A stretch of DNA of 64,000 nt from Glycomyces sp. TRM65418 (GCF_019710475.1 NZ_JAJFAX010000006.1:62001-126000), one strand, 5' to 3'. Counted from the stretch's first letter, positions 9,709 through 20,326 are shown. Notes: generated by a model not told the origin, from the letters alone. A program made the numbers and translations.

Positions 9709-10504
9709 CGCGCGCCCGGCCCGCCACGCGGCGGGCGTCTACCGCCGCTCGATCGGCGCCTACCTCCGCTCCATCGCCGAATACCCGGCCGACTTCTGGG
9801 TCATGGCGTTCGCCGGGACCTTCTGGCAGGTCATGCTGTTCGCGTTCCTGAGCATCCTGTTCGCGAACGTCAACGCCATCGCCGGCTGGAACTACCACGA
9901 GATGCTCGTCCTCGCCGGGTTCCTCGCCACCTCCTGGGGCTCCACGGCCCTGTTCTGGGACGGCATCTGGGACACCGGCAAGCTCATCGTCGAAGGCGAC
10001 ATGGACTACCGGATCACCCGCCCCGCGCCGGTCCTCGTCCAGGTCGCGTCGAAACACGTGGGCATGCAGGTCTTCGGCGAGGTCACCTTGGGCGTCGTGA
10101 TGATGGCCGTCGGCTGGATCGGCGCCGGACTCGGCCTCGCGGCGATCCCCGTGGCGCTCTTCCTGCTGCTGTGCGCGGCGGTCGTCCAGGCCTCGCTGCT
10201 GACGATGGCGAACGCGGTGAACTTCTGGGTCAAGGGCCGCCACCCGGTCACGGGGTTCATGCTCGCCGAACTCCAGAACGAGGCCATGCGCTTCCCGCTC
10301 CAGATCTACCCGGCGGCCGTCCGCCTCACGCTCACCTTCGGCCTGCCGCTGGCCTTCGCCAGCTTCATCCCGGTCCAGATCCTCACCGGCAAGCTCGACC
10401 CGTGGTGGATCGCGGCCCCGCCGGTGGTGGCCGCCGTGACCGCCTGCCTCGCGGTCGGGGTCTTCCGGACAGGGCTGAAGGCCTACGACTCCGCGGGCCA
10501 CTGA
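9698..10504 (+). CDS. ABC-2 permease B2, tandem paralog of B1
   Basis: 268 residues, about six transmembrane helices, starting inside the end of A2. Paralog of B1 by 'EYPADFWVMA', 'DYRITRPAPVLVQVASKH', 'WIGAGLGLA', 'NFWVKG' and YDSAGH at the C-terminus. Last gene of the exporter operon. The arrangement ATPase-A1-B1-A2-B2 suggests either two transporters sharing one ATPase or a mixed complex. Confidence 0.87.
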   Translation: MAVDARPARHAAGVYRRSIGAYLRSIAEYPADFWVMAFAGTFWQVMLFAFLSILFANVNAIAGWNYHEMLVLAGFLATSWGSTALFWDGIWDTGKLIVEGDMDYRITRPAPVLVQVASKHVGMQVFGEVTLGVVMMAVGWIGAGLGLAAIPVALFLLLCAAVVQASLLTMANAVNFWVKGRHPVTGFMLAELQNEAMRFPLQIYPAAVRLTLTFGLPLAFASFIPVQILTGKLDPWWIAAPPVVAAVTACLAVGVFRTGLKAYDSAGH

Positions 10505-10574
10505 CGCGACCGCCGCGCGTTCGCCCGCGGCCCTCGCCCCTCGTCGCGCTGACGGGTCTGCTCCGCCGCAGCGG

Positions 10575-10598
10575 CCGGCGGGTCAACGAATCCGCCGG
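10575..10598 (+). terminator. Weak hairpin after the ABC operon
   Basis: CCGGCGG and CCGCCGG form a 7-bp stem with a 10-nt loop about 70 nt after the last permease. There is no T-tract, so terminator function is only possible. Confidence 0.3.
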
Positions 10599-10634
10599 TC
10601 ACTGAGGCGGCCGGCCGCGCGCGGGAAAAACCAC

Positions 10635-10664
10635 TTGCGCGATCCGAGCCCGCGCCGTTAGCAT
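10635..10664 (+). promoter_or_regulatory. Promoter for the leader ORF and RIO kinase
   Basis: TTGCGC (10635-10640) and TAGCAT (10659-10664) are 18 nt apart, a reasonable housekeeping-sigma pair. Transcription would start near 10671, giving a leader of about 170 nt before the kinase start. Confidence 0.5.
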
Positions 10665-10722
10665 CATCGCTGTTGCCCGAGGCGCGTCGCCTTGGGACTC
10701 TTGTGGATTGGAGGTGTGACTG

Positions 10723-10785
10723 ATGGCTGTCGTTGTCTGCAACCCCGCCTCGAAGTTCAGTTCACCTCCGGTCGGCGCGCTGTAG
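10723..10785 (+). CDS. 20-residue leader ORF upstream of the RIO kinase
   Basis: ATG 10723 is preceded at the best spacing (6 nt) by a strong Shine-Dalgarno GGAGGTG (10710-10716), better than the one for the kinase itself. The peptide begins MAVVVCNPAS, has one Cys and ends with TAG 10783. It lies wholly inside the predicted 5' leader, 56 nt before the kinase start. The ribosome-binding site and position argue for a translated leader peptide. Whether it controls the downstream gene is inference. Confidence 0.5.
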   Translation: MAVVVCNPASKFSSPPVGAL

Positions 10786-10841
10786 CGTTCGCGTGCCGCC
10801 GGTCGCTTCTCAGAAGCACCGTCACACAGGAGCCTGTCACC

Positions 10842-11774
10842 TTGCCTCGCAAGCAGCAAACCTCTGAAACCTTCCAATCCACCAAGCGCCGCCGTCGCGC
10901 CTTCGACGACGACGAGGTGTTCGCCGCCGAGGACCGGGCCCGGTTCGAGGAGATGCGCACCGAGTTCGACGAAGGCCCGGTCGACGACGGCCCGCCCGAG
11001 GGCGACCGCTGGACCATCTGGTGGGAGTCCGAGCCGCTCCAGCGCGGCCCCGAACCCCTCCCGGAGTGGGTCGTCACCGACCACGGCGCCGTCGACTACG
11101 AGCTCGGCATCCTCAAGACCGGCAAGGAAGCCGACGTCTTCCTCATCGAACGGGCCGTCCCGGGCACCGACCGGGCCGTGGTCCTCGCGTCGAAGCGCTA
11201 CCGCAGCGCCGAGCACACCCAGTTCAACCGGGCCGGCGACTACATGGCCGGCCGCGGCGCGAAGCGTTCGCGCGACGTCCGCGCCATGGCCAAACGCACC
11301 ACGTTCGGCCTCGAGCAGGCCGCCACGCGCTGGGCCGCCGCCGAATTCGACGCGCTCAAGCGCCTCTACACGGCCGGAGTCCCGGTCCCCTACCCGGTGC
11401 AGGTCCTCGGCCGGGAGGTCCTCATGGAGTTCATCGGCGAAGGACGCGCGGCCGCGCCGCGGCTCGCGGAGACCCGACCCGACGAGGACGAGCTCGACAG
11501 CCTGTGGGAGCAGGCCGCCGAGGCGCTGCGGCGCATGACCGAACTCGGCTTCGCGCACGGCGACCTCTCGGCGTACAACACCGTCGTCCACGACGGCCGC
11601 CTCGTCGTCCTCGACCTCCCGCAGGTCGTCGACCTCTACGCCAACCCGCTGGGCTTCGGCTTCCTCAGCAGGGACGTCGAGAACCTCGGGTCCTGGTTCA
11701 CCGCGCGCGGCATCCCCCGCGGCGAGGTGGACGCGCTGCAGGCGGAGCTGCAGGCGCTGGCGGCCATGCCGTAG
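10842..11774 (+). CDS. RIO-type serine protein kinase
   Basis: 310 residues from TTG 10842, chosen because CAGGAG (10827-10832) sits 9 nt before it. Longer in-frame readings run through the leader ORF. RIO-kinase features: '[16 protein letters not shown]' nucleotide loop, 'VLASKRYR' ATP-binding Lys, 'MEFIGEG', and the catalytic [14 protein letters not shown] with a VLDLPQVVD metal site (Leu where many members have Phe). The basic N-terminus (KRRRR) is family-like. Bacterial RIO substrates are not known. Confidence 0.88.
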   Translation: MPRKQQTSETFQSTKRRRRAFDDDEVFAAEDRARFEEMRTEFDEGPVDDGPPEGDRWTIWWESEPLQRGPEPLPEWVVTDHGAVDYELGILKTGKEADVFLIERAVPGTDRAVVLASKRYRSAEHTQFNRAGDYMAGRGAKRSRDVRAMAKRTTFGLEQAATRWAAAEFDALKRLYTAGVPVPYPVQVLGREVLMEFIGEGRAAAPRLAETRPDEDELDSLWEQAAEALRRMTELGFAHGDLSAYNTVVHDGRLVVLDLPQVVDLYANPLGFGFLSRDVENLGSWFTARGIPRGEVDALQAELQALAAMP

Positions 11775-11799
11775 CGGCGGGAGTGTCGGGGGCGGGTCA

Positions 11800-11805
11800 T
11801 ATCCT
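11800..11805 (+). promoter_or_regulatory. -10 hexamer of a leaderless uvrC promoter
   Basis: TATCCT ends 6 nt before GTG 11812, and no ribosome-binding site is present between. No convincing -35. Confidence 0.55.
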
Positions 11806-11811
11806 TGTGGT

Positions 11812-13704
11812 GTGGCAGTTGATTACCGTCCCGCCCCCGGCACCATCCCGACCGCTCCGGGCGTCTACCGCTTCCGGGACCGCGACCGCAGGGTCATCTA
11901 CGTCGGCAAGGCGAAGAACCTGCGCAACCGCCTCAACTCCTACTTCGCGGACGAGACGCGGCTGCACGAGCGCACCCGCCGCATGGTCACCACCGCCCGC
12001 AGCGTCGAATGGACCGTGGTGGCCACCGAAGTCGAGGCCCTCCAACTGGAGTGGACCTGGATCAAGGAGTACGACCCGCGGTTCAACGTCATGTTCAAGG
12101 ACGACAAGTCCTACCCCTGGCTCGCCGTGACCGTGGGGGAGGAGTTCCCGCGCGCCCAGGTCATGCGCGGCTCCCGCCGCAAAGGGGTGCGCTACTTCGG
12201 GCCGTTCGGGTCCGCCTGGGCCATCCGCCAGACCCTCGACCTGCTCACCCGGGTCTTCCCGATCCGCACCTGCTCCGACTCCGAGTACAAGCGCTGCAAC
12301 CGGATCGGCCGCCCCAACCTCCTCGCGGACATCGGCAAGTGCTCGGCCCCGTGCGTCGGCCGCATCACCGCCGAGGAATACCGCGAACTCGTGAACGGCT
12401 TCTGCGCCTTCATGTCCGGCGACACCGCCCCGGTCCGCCGGCGCCTCCTCAAGGAGATGCAGGACGCCTCGGAGGCCCTCGAGTTCGAGCGCGCCGCCCG
12501 CCTCCGCGACGACCTCGCCGCGCTCGACAAGGTCCTCGAACAGCAGGTCGTCGTCCTCGCCGAGGACGTCGACTGCGACGTCATGGCCGTCGCCGACGAC
12601 GAGCTCGAAGCGGCCGTCCAGGTCTTCCACGTCCGCGGCGGCCGCATCCGCGGCCAGCGCGGCTGGGTCATCGACAAGGCCGAACCGGTGGACCTGCCGG
12701 GCATCGTCGAGCGCTTCTGCCTCCAGTTCTACGGCGAGCAGAACGAGGTGGTCCCGCGCGAGGTCCTCGTCCCGGCCCTGCCCGACGACGCCGCGGCCAT
12801 CGCCGAGCTCCTCACCGAGCGCCGCGGCGCGAAGGTCGACGTGCGCGTGCCGCGCCGCGGCGACAAGCGCGCGCTCGCCGAGACCGTCGAGAAGAACGCG
12901 GTCGAGAACCTCCAGCGCCACAAGCTGAAGCGCGCCGGGGACCTCACCGCCCGCTCCAAGGCCCTCGAAGAGCTCGCCGACGCCCTCGACCTGCCCGAGG
13001 CGCCGCTGCGGATCGAATGCTACGACGTCTCCCAGTCCCAAGGGGAGGACGTCGTCGCGTCCATGGTCGTCTTCGAGGACGGCCTGCCGCGCAAGAGCGA
13101 GTACCGCCGCTTCGTCATCAAGGGCGAACGCAAGGACGACCTCGCCTCCCTCCAGGAGACCCTGCGCCGGCGCCTCTCGAAGCTCGCCGACCAGCCGCTC
13201 GGCTCGCCCGCCGAAGAAGGCGCCGAAGCGGAGGAGCCCAAGCGCGGTTTCCACTACCCGCCGCAGCTGCTCGTCGTCGACGGCGGCCAGCCGCAGGTCG
13301 CCGCCGCCGAAGCGGTCTTCGCCGAACTGGGCATCGACACGATCAACCTCGCCGGGCTCGCCAAGCGCCTGGAGGAGATCTGGCTCCCCGGCGAGGACTA
13401 CCCGGTGATCCTCTCGCGCACCTCCGAGGCCCTGTACCTCATGCAGCGCGTCCGTGACGAGGCCCACCGCTTCGCGATCTCGCTGCACCGCACCCGCCGG
13501 CGCAAGAGCCTCATCACCTCGGCGCTCGACGGCGTGCCCGGCCTCGGCGAGTCCAAGCGCAAGGCCCTCCTCAAGCAGTTCGGGTCCGTCAAGCGCATCC
13601 GGGAGGCCGAACTGGCGGATCTGGAGGCGGTGCCCGGCATCGGGCCGAAACTGGCCGAGGCCTTGCAGACACATCTGCGTAATCCCGACGACAGCGGGGC
13701 TTGA
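11812..13704 (+). CDS. uvrC: Excinuclease ABC subunit C
   Basis: 630 residues, normal length. Dual-incision nuclease of nucleotide excision repair. GIY-YIG domain at the N-terminus ('GVYRF...[18 protein letters not shown]'), a Cys-containing central region, the UVR motif binding UvrB ('[21 protein letters not shown]'), an RNase H-like 5' nuclease ('[24 protein letters not shown]') and C-terminal helix-hairpin-helix repeats ('[17 protein letters not shown]', '[13 protein letters not shown]'). GTG start directly after a TATCCT hexamer points to a leaderless message. Confidence 0.97.
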   Translation: MAVDYRPAPGTIPTAPGVYRFRDRDRRVIYVGKAKNLRNRLNSYFADETRLHERTRRMVTTARSVEWTVVATEVEALQLEWTWIKEYDPRFNVMFKDDKSYPWLAVTVGEEFPRAQVMRGSRRKGVRYFGPFGSAWAIRQTLDLLTRVFPIRTCSDSEYKRCNRIGRPNLLADIGKCSAPCVGRITAEEYRELVNGFCAFMSGDTAPVRRRLLKEMQDASEALEFERAARLRDDLAALDKVLEQQVVVLAEDVDCDVMAVADDELEAAVQVFHVRGGRIRGQRGWVIDKAEPVDLPGIVERFCLQFYGEQNEVVPREVLVPALPDDAAAIAELLTERRGAKVDVRVPRRGDKRALAETVEKNAVENLQRHKLKRAGDLTARSKALEELADALDLPEAPLRIECYDVSQSQGEDVVASMVVFEDGLPRKSEYRRFVIKGERKDDLASLQETLRRRLSKLADQPLGSPAEEGAEAEEPKRGFHYPPQLLVVDGGQPQVAAAEAVFAELGIDTINLAGLAKRLEEIWLPGEDYPVILSRTSEALYLMQRVRDEAHRFAISLHRTRRRKSLITSALDGVPGLGESKRKALLKQFGSVKRIREAELADLEAVPGIGPKLAEALQTHLRNPDDSGA

Positions 13705-13786
13705 GACGCGGCTGGTAGCTATACGCTTGTCAGTTCGGCGTGCGACGCCGACGCCGTGTCACCACGGCGGCAGGAACGAACTCGGG

Positions 13787-13792
13787 GATACT
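13787..13792 (+). promoter_or_regulatory. -10 hexamer of a leaderless rapZ promoter
   Basis: GATACT lies 6 nt before ATG 13799, again without a Shine-Dalgarno. A second AT-rich element (TATACG) lies near 13720 in the same 94-nt gap. Confidence 0.5.
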
Positions 13793-13798
13793 TGACTT

Positions 13799-14698
13799 AT
13801 GGGTGTGGCAGCAGTGCATGTGGATTCGTCCGACCGCAGCGAATTGGACCTCGTGATCGTCACCGGCATCTCGGGAGGCGGCCGCTCGACGGTGGCCCAA
13901 GCGCTGGAGAACGTCGGCTACTACGTCATCGACAACCTCCCCGAATCGCTCGTCGGCCAGGCCGCCGAGCTGGCGGCGGCCGGGGGGGACGAGGTGCGGC
14001 GCACCGCGATGGTCCTCGACGTGCGCTCCCGCGCGTTCACCGCCGACCTCGTGGGCGTCGTGGAAGACCTGCGCAAGGCCGGTTTCAAACCGCACCTGGT
14101 GTTCGTCGACGCCGACGACGACGTGATCATCCGCCGCTTCGAGAAGGTCCGCCGCGCCCACCCCCTCCAAGGCGACGGCCTCCTCGGCGACGCCATCGCC
14201 GCCGAGCGCCGCCTCCTCGAACCGGCCCGCAACTCGGCCGACACGCTCTTCGACACCACGCACCTCAACGAGAACCAGCTGCGGTCCCGCGTCGAGGAGG
14301 CCTTCCTCGCGCCCTCGTCCGCGGGACTCCAGTTCACGTGCCTGTCGTTCGGGTTCAAGTACGGCATCCCGCGCGACGCCGATTACGTCGCTGACGTACG
14401 ATTCCTTCCCAACCCGTACTGGGTTCCCACCCTGCGCGAGTACACCGGGACCGACCAGGACGTCTCCGACTACGTCCTCGGCCAGGACGGCGCCGAGGAG
14501 TTCGTCGACGCCTACGCCTCCCTGCTGCTCGGCACCACCCAAGGGTTCGAACGGGAAGGCAAGCGTTACATGACGATCGCCATCGGCTGCACGGGCGGCA
14601 AGCACCGCTCGGTCGCCATCGCCGAAGCGCTGGCGAAGCGCCTGAACGCCGCCGGGTTCCCCGCGAACACCCACCACCGAGACCGGGGCAACGAGTGA
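13799..14698 (+). CDS. rapZ: RNase adapter / NTPase RapZ (YvcJ)
   Basis: 299 residues. P-loop protein: VTGISGGGRSTVAQAL (Walker A), 'YYVIDNLPESLV', and the C-terminal ligand-binding half with 'SFGFKYGIPRDADYVADVRFLPNP' and 'IGCTGGKHRSVAIAEALA'. In proteobacteria RapZ steers a small RNA for glmS control. In actinobacteria it is always linked to yvcK and whiA and its role is less clear. Heads the rapZ-yvcK-whiA module seen here. Confidence 0.95.
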   Translation: MGVAAVHVDSSDRSELDLVIVTGISGGGRSTVAQALENVGYYVIDNLPESLVGQAAELAAAGGDEVRRTAMVLDVRSRAFTADLVGVVEDLRKAGFKPHLVFVDADDDVIIRRFEKVRRAHPLQGDGLLGDAIAAERRLLEPARNSADTLFDTTHLNENQLRSRVEEAFLAPSSAGLQFTCLSFGFKYGIPRDADYVADVRFLPNPYWVPTLREYTGTDQDVSDYVLGQDGAEEFVDAYASLLLGTTQGFEREGKRYMTIAIGCTGGKHRSVAIAEALAKRLNAAGFPANTHHRDRGNE

Positions 14699-14835
14699 CC
14701 GACGCGCTCGGCGGATCCGTCACGGGCGGCAGCGCCGCCCCGGCGGTCCCGCCGGGCCCCGCGTCGGCGCGCCGCTCGGACCGGCGCGAACCGTTCGCTC
14801 GCGTCGGGCGTCCCCGCATCCCGATACCGAGGTAA
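14695..14835 (+). CDS. Possible 46-residue ORF bridging rapZ and yvcK
   Basis: GTG 14695 overlaps the rapZ stop (GTGA, 4 nt) and the frame ends at TAA 14833-14835, inside the yvcK ribosome-binding site. The product is Ala/Pro/Arg-rich and matches nothing I recognise. The overlap geometry is that of a coupled gene, but composition is also what random GC-rich spacer would give. It could be a re-initiation bridge or a remnant of a longer YvcK N-terminus. Confidence 0.25.
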   Translation: MTDALGGSVTGGSAAPAVPPGPASARRSDRREPFARVGRPRIPIPR

Positions 14836-14842
14836 CCGCTTG

Positions 14843-15775
14843 ATGCTCAAAGTCGTCGCGTTCGGCGGCGGGCGGGGGCTCTCCGCCTCGCTCCGCGCCC
14901 TCACCAGGCTCGACATCGACCTGACGGCCGTGGTCACCGTCGCCGACGACGGCGGCTCCTCCGGCGTCATCCGCGCCGCCCGCCCCGTGCTGCCGCCCGG
15001 CGACCTCCGCAAGGCGCTCGTCGCCACCGCCGACCCCGCCCGCGCCGAAGCGGTCGCGCTGTTCTCGCACCGCTTCGGCGGCCAGGACTTCCTCACCGGC
15101 CACCCCGTCGGCAACATCGTCCTCACCTCGCTGCTCGAACGCCACGACGACCCCGTGGTCGCCCTCGACGCCGCCGCGCGCATCGTCGGCTCCCGCGCCC
15201 GCATCCTCCCGATGTCCTGCACCCCGCTCGACATCGAGGCCGACCTCGTCGACGACTCCGGCAGCCGCACCATCCTCGGCCAGCACGACGTCGCCGTGGC
15301 CGACGGCAACGTCAAGGACGTGCGCCTCCTGCCCTCGGACGCCGCCGCCTGCCCCGAGACCCTCCAGGCCGTCGCCGACGCCGACTGGCACGTCTTCGGC
15401 CCCGGCTCCTGGTACACCAGCGTCATCCCGCACCTGCTCCTGCCCGACCTCCGCGAGGCCATCGGCGCCTCCCGGGCCCGCCGGATCGTGGTGCTCAACC
15501 TCTCCGAGGAGAAGGAGACCGACGGCCTGACCCTCTCCGGTCACCTCGACACGCTGCGCCGATACGCCGAAGGTGTTCGGTTTCACTACGTCGTCTCAGG
15601 CGACGCCCGAACCCTCGTCGATCCCGGATCGTTGAACAGTGCGGCACAATCGTTGGAGGCCGAGCTGGTCGCGGCGGACCTCGCCGCCGACGGCGTGACG
15701 CACGACGTCGCCGCACTGGCCGCCGTTTTGGGAAATCTGTTGATCGATGATCGGTCGGGCGAAGTTGGTGGTTGA
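14843..15775 (+). CDS. yvcK: YvcK/CuvA family protein (UPF0052)
   Basis: 310 residues from ATG 14843, with GAGGTAA 7 nt upstream. A TTG sits one codon earlier. CofD/YvcK Rossmann-like fold: 'VVAFGGGRGLSASLRALTRL', 'VTVADDGGSSGVIR', 'GDLRKALVA', 'GHPVGNIVLTSL'. YvcK binds UDP-sugars and supports cell-wall homeostasis on gluconeogenic carbon sources in Bacillus, and its mycobacterial homolog CuvA acts in cell-wall synthesis. The stop is 3 nt before whiA. Confidence 0.94.
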   Translation: MLKVVAFGGGRGLSASLRALTRLDIDLTAVVTVADDGGSSGVIRAARPVLPPGDLRKALVATADPARAEAVALFSHRFGGQDFLTGHPVGNIVLTSLLERHDDPVVALDAAARIVGSRARILPMSCTPLDIEADLVDDSGSRTILGQHDVAVADGNVKDVRLLPSDAAACPETLQAVADADWHVFGPGSWYTSVIPHLLLPDLREAIGASRARRIVVLNLSEEKETDGLTLSGHLDTLRRYAEGVRFHYVVSGDARTLVDPGSLNSAAQSLEAELVAADLAADGVTHDVAALAAVLGNLLIDDRSGEVGG

Positions 15776-15778
15776 CGA

Positions 15779-16765
15779 ATGGCGATGACCTCTGAGGTCA
15801 AGGACGAACTCAGTCGCATAGAGGTGACGAAGTCCTGCTGCCAGCGCGCCGAACTCGGCGCGCTGTTCCGATTCGCCGGGGGCCTCCACCTCGTCGGCCA
15901 GGGCAACGTCGTCGTCGAGGCGGAAGTCGACGCCGGCAACGTCGCCCGCCGCGCCAAGCGCATGATCGACCAGCTCTACCACTACGAGTCCGAGATCCAC
16001 GTGCTCGTCGCCGCGGGCCTGCGCCGCAACAACCACTACCTGCTGCGCGTCATGGCCGACGGCCAGGCCTTCTCCAAGCAGATCGGCCTCACCGACCAGC
16101 GCGGCTACCCCGTCCGGGGCCTGCCCAACCACGTCGTCGGCGCCTACCCGTGCTGCGCCGAGGCCGCCTGGCGCGGGGCCTTCCTCGCCCGCGGATCCCT
16201 CACCGAACCCGGCCGCTCCTCGTCCCTCGAGGTCACCTGCCCCGGCCCCGAGTCCTCGCTCGCGCTCGTCGGCGCCGCCCGCCGCCTCGGTATCACCGCG
16301 AAGTCCCGCGACGTCCGCGGCGTCGACCGCGTCGTCATCCGCGACGGCGACGCCATCGGCGAACTGCTCACGCGACTCGGCGCCCATTCCTCCGTCCTCA
16401 CCTGGGAGGAGCGGCGCGTCCGCCGCGAAGTCCGCGCCACCGCCAACCGCCTCGCCAACTTCGACGACGCCAACCTGCGCCGCTCCGCCCGCGCCGCCGT
16501 CGCCGCCGCCGCGAAGGTCACCCGCGCCCTCGAAGTCCTCGGCGACGACGTCCCCGAGCACCTCGCCTCCGCCGGGCGCCTGCGCCTCGACCACCGCCAG
16601 GCCTCCCTCGAAGAGCTCGGCGCGCTCGCCGACCCGCCGCTCACGAAGGACGCCATCGCCGGGCGCATCCGCCGCCTCATCAACATGGCCACCAAACGCG
16701 CCCAAGAAGCCGGCATCCCCGGCCCCGACGACGTCGTCGCCGAAGAGGAAGCCCTCGTCGGCTGA
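15779..16765 (+). CDS. whiA: Sporulation/cell-division regulator WhiA
   Basis: 328 residues, usual length. N-terminal LAGLIDADG homing-endonuclease-like domain lacking a catalytic core ('[16 protein letters not shown]'), linker, and a C-terminal helix-turn-helix ('[29 protein letters not shown]'). In Streptomyces WhiA acts with WhiB to switch on division and chromosome-segregation genes at sporulation. Third gene of the rapZ-yvcK-whiA module. A diverged copy of its last about 90 nt follows downstream. Confidence 0.95.
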   Translation: MAMTSEVKDELSRIEVTKSCCQRAELGALFRFAGGLHLVGQGNVVVEAEVDAGNVARRAKRMIDQLYHYESEIHVLVAAGLRRNNHYLLRVMADGQAFSKQIGLTDQRGYPVRGLPNHVVGAYPCCAEAAWRGAFLARGSLTEPGRSSSLEVTCPGPESSLALVGAARRLGITAKSRDVRGVDRVVIRDGDAIGELLTRLGAHSSVLTWEERRVRREVRATANRLANFDDANLRRSARAAVAAAAKVTRALEVLGDDVPEHLASAGRLRLDHRQASLEELGALADPPLTKDAIAGRIRRLINMATKRAQEAGIPGPDDVVAEEEALVG

Positions 16766-16774
16766 CACCCGCCG

Positions 16775-16859
16775 GCCGCCTCGTCCACGTGGCCGCCGAA
16801 CGCGCCGGGCCGGCGTGCTCGGCCCCGGCGGCGTCGTCGCCGAAACAGCCCTCATCGGC
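16775..16859 (+). repeat. Decayed duplicate of the whiA 3' end
   Basis: Aligns with 16671-16763, the last about 31 codons of whiA, at roughly three-quarters identity with two small gaps. Shared blocks include GCCGCCTC, ACGCGCC, CGGCCCCG and CGTCGTCGCCGAA. The copy is not in a useful reading frame. Confidence 0.7.
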
Positions 16860-16949
16860 CGATGCCGCCGGTTGAGACGCCCGCGACCTGCCGTCTCCGG
16901 GCGCGGCACGCGGCATCGCGGCGGCACCGAAGGGCTACGCTTAACCGCG

Positions 16950-16978
16950 ATGTCACACCCTTGTTCCGGGTGTGACAT
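16950..16978 (+). promoter_or_regulatory. Perfect 11-bp inverted repeat upstream of gap
   Basis: ATGTCACACCC (16950-16960), 7-nt spacer, GGGTGTGACAT (16968-16978). It begins 8 nt after a TACGCT hexamer, so it could be an operator at a transcription start or the first hairpin of a long gap leader. It does not match the CRP/GlxR layout, whose half-sites face the other way. Confidence 0.55.
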
Positions 16979-17142
16979 GATCGGGGGGAACCGGCCGCAG
17001 CGCGTTCAGGAACTGCCGCGGTAGGTTCGAAAAGTGCTCGGCGACGAGGCCGAACAGCGATCTGTTCCACCGTCGCTATTCGGCTGAACGGATCGCGTAC
17101 GAGACCTCCCTCGGTCTCAGTCAATATCCGATCCTGTTCTAG

Positions 17143-18153
<1,011 letters not shown>

Positions 18154-18160
18154 CGATCCG

Positions 18161-19357
18161 ATGAAGACGCTCGACGAACTCCTGAAGGAGGGCGTCAACG
18201 GTCGGCGCGTACTCGTACGCGCCGACCTCAACGTCCCTCTCGACGGGAAGAACATCACCGACGACGGCCGCATCCGCGCCGTCGCGCCCACCGTCAAGGC
18301 CCTGGCCGAGGCCGGCGCCCGCGTCGTGGTGTGCTCGCACCTGGGCCGCCCCAAGGGCGAGCCCGACCCCGCCTTCTCGCTGGCCCCCGTGGCCCAGCGC
18401 CTCGGCGAGGTCCTCGGCCGCGAGGTCGCCTTCGCGGCGGACACCGTCGGGACGGACGCCGAGACCAAGGCCGTCGCCCAGACCGACGGCGACGTCCTGC
18501 TACTGGAGAACCTGCGCTTCAACAAGGGCGAGACCAGCAAGGACGACACGCAGCGGGCCGAGTTCGCCGGTCAGCTCGCCGCCTTCGGCGACGTGTACGT
18601 GGACGACGCCTTCGGTGCGGTCCACCGCAAGCACGCCTCCGTCTACGACGTCGCGAAGCTCCTCCCGCACTACGCGGGTTGGCTCATCGCGAAAGAGGTC
18701 GAGGTCCTCTCGAAGCTCACCGGCAGCCCCGAGCACCCGTACGTCGTGGTCCTCGGCGGCGCGAAGGTCTCCGACAAGCTCGCGGTCATCGACAACCTGC
18801 TCGACAAGGTCGACACGCTCATCGTCGGCGGCGGCATGATGTTCACCTTCCTCGCGGCCCAGGGCTACGAGGTCGGCTCCTCGCTGCTCGAGAAGGACCA
18901 GATCGCGGTCTGCAAGACCTACCTCGAGCGCGCGAAGGAACTGGGCGTCGAACTGCTGCTGCCGGTCGACACCGTCACCGCGGCCGAGTTCGCCGCCGAC
19001 GCCGAGCCGCTCACCGTGGCCGTGGACGCCATCCCGGCCGAGCGCATGGGCCTGGACATCGGCCCCGAGTCGGCGACGCTCTTCGCCGACCGGATCGCCG
19101 CGGCCAAGACCGTGTTCTGGAACGGCCCGATGGGCGTCTTCGAGTTCCCCGACTACGCCGCCGGCACCAAGACCGTCGCGCAGGCGCTCGTGGACTCCGA
19201 GGCGTTCAGCGTGGTCGGCGGCGGCGACTCCGCCGCCGCGGTCCGCACCCTCGGCCTGCCCGAGGACGGTTTCGGCCACATCTCGACCGGCGGAGGGGCG
19301 AGCCTCGAATACCTCGAAGGCAAGACCCTGCCCGGCCTGGACGCACTGGAGCAGTGA
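18161..19357 (+). CDS. pgk: Phosphoglycerate kinase
   Basis: 398 residues, normal length. '[15 protein letters not shown]' substrate site, '[23 protein letters not shown]', '[13 protein letters not shown]', '[11 protein letters not shown]', and C-terminal nucleotide site '[18 protein letters not shown]' plus '[10 protein letters not shown]'. Makes ATP and 3-phosphoglycerate. ATG 18161 has little Shine-Dalgarno, so translation may be coupled to gap just upstream. Confidence 0.97.
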   Translation: MKTLDELLKEGVNGRRVLVRADLNVPLDGKNITDDGRIRAVAPTVKALAEAGARVVVCSHLGRPKGEPDPAFSLAPVAQRLGEVLGREVAFAADTVGTDAETKAVAQTDGDVLLLENLRFNKGETSKDDTQRAEFAGQLAAFGDVYVDDAFGAVHRKHASVYDVAKLLPHYAGWLIAKEVEVLSKLTGSPEHPYVVVLGGAKVSDKLAVIDNLLDKVDTLIVGGGMMFTFLAAQGYEVGSSLLEKDQIAVCKTYLERAKELGVELLLPVDTVTAAEFAADAEPLTVAVDAIPAERMGLDIGPESATLFADRIAAAKTVFWNGPMGVFEFPDYAAGTKTVAQALVDSEAFSVVGGGDSAAAVRTLGLPEDGFGHISTGGGASLEYLEGKTLPGLDALEQ

Positions 19358-19432
19358 ACATGGCCCACACCCGTCGCCTTGCCCAGCCGGCGCCGCTTCG
19401 CGACGCCGCTCCCGAAACCGGAGTGAACGCCG

Positions 19433-20218
19433 ATGTCTGAAACCCGCAAGCCGCTCATCGCCGGCAACTGGAAGATGAACCTCAACCACCTCGAAGCGAT
19501 CGCGCTGGTGCAGAAGCTGGCCTTCAGTCTCACGCGTGAGCAGCTCGAAGCGGTCGAGACCGTCGTCCTGCCGCCGTTCGTCGACATCCGCAGCGTGCAG
19601 ACGCTCGTCGACGGCGACAAGCTGACCATCGGCTTCGGCGCCCAGGACCTGTCGGCGCACCCGTCGGGGGCCTACACCGGCGAGATCGCCGGTTCGATGC
19701 TCGCGAAGCTCGGCTGCTCGTATGTGGCCGTGGGCCACTCCGAGCGCCGGCAGTACCACAACGAGGGCGACGAGCTGGTGGCCGCGAAGGTCCGCCAGGC
19801 GCTCAACAACGGCATCAGCCCGATCCTGTGCGTCGGCGAGGCCCTGGACGTCCGCGAGGCGGGCGACCACGTGCCGCACACCGTCAGCCAGCTGATCGCG
19901 GCCGTCGACGGCCTCACCGAGGAAGAGCTCGAGAAGGTCGTCGTGGCCTACGAGCCCGTCTGGGCCATCGGGACCGGCCGCACGGCCACCCCCGAGGACG
20001 CCCAGGAGGTCATCGGGGCGCTGCGTCAGGCGCTGGGCGAGAAGTTCGGCGCCGTGGCCGAGCGGGTCCGGATCCTGTACGGCGGTTCGGTGAAGTCCTC
20101 GAACGTCGCGCAGATCATGGGCAAGCCGGACATCGACGGCGCCCTGGTCGGCGGCGCGAGCCTCGACGCCGAGGAGTTCGCCAAGATCGTGCGCTTCCCC
20201 GAGCACGCCGGCGCGTAG
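19433..20218 (+). CDS. tpiA: Triosephosphate isomerase
   Basis: 261 residues. '[11 protein letters not shown]' with catalytic Lys14, 'VGHSERRQY' with the electrophilic His, '[13 protein letters not shown]' with the catalytic Glu, and '[10 protein letters not shown]' phosphate loop. ATG 19433 has GGAGTGA at 6 nt, within the same short leader sequence as before the permease at 7307. 75 nt separate it from pgk. Confidence 0.97.
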   Translation: MSETRKPLIAGNWKMNLNHLEAIALVQKLAFSLTREQLEAVETVVLPPFVDIRSVQTLVDGDKLTIGFGAQDLSAHPSGAYTGEIAGSMLAKLGCSYVAVGHSERRQYHNEGDELVAAKVRQALNNGISPILCVGEALDVREAGDHVPHTVSQLIAAVDGLTEEELEKVVVAYEPVWAIGTGRTATPEDAQEVIGALRQALGEKFGAVAERVRILYGGSVKSSNVAQIMGKPDIDGALVGGASLDAEEFAKIVRFPEHAGA

Positions 20219-20300
20219 GGCGACTGAGCTCAGCCCGGAACACGCGGGAGCGTAAGGAAATTTGCCCGCAGCGCCGCAAGGCGCTGGGGCGTGAAGCAGG

Positions 20301-20326
20301 GCCGCCGTACAACGTCGTACGGCGGC
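20301..20326 (+). terminator. Hairpin after tpiA
   Basis: GCCGCCGTAC and GTACGGCGGC form a perfect 10-bp stem with a 6-nt loop, 83 nt after the tpiA stop. No strong T-tract. Probably ends the glycolytic operon. The rest of the 314-nt gap 20219-20532 holds a palindrome and the secG promoter. Confidence 0.55.

Noticed and set aside
16950..16978. CRP/GlxR operator reading of the dyad upstream of gap
   Set aside because: The half-sites are in the opposite orientation (TCACA...TGTGA rather than TGTGA...TCACA).
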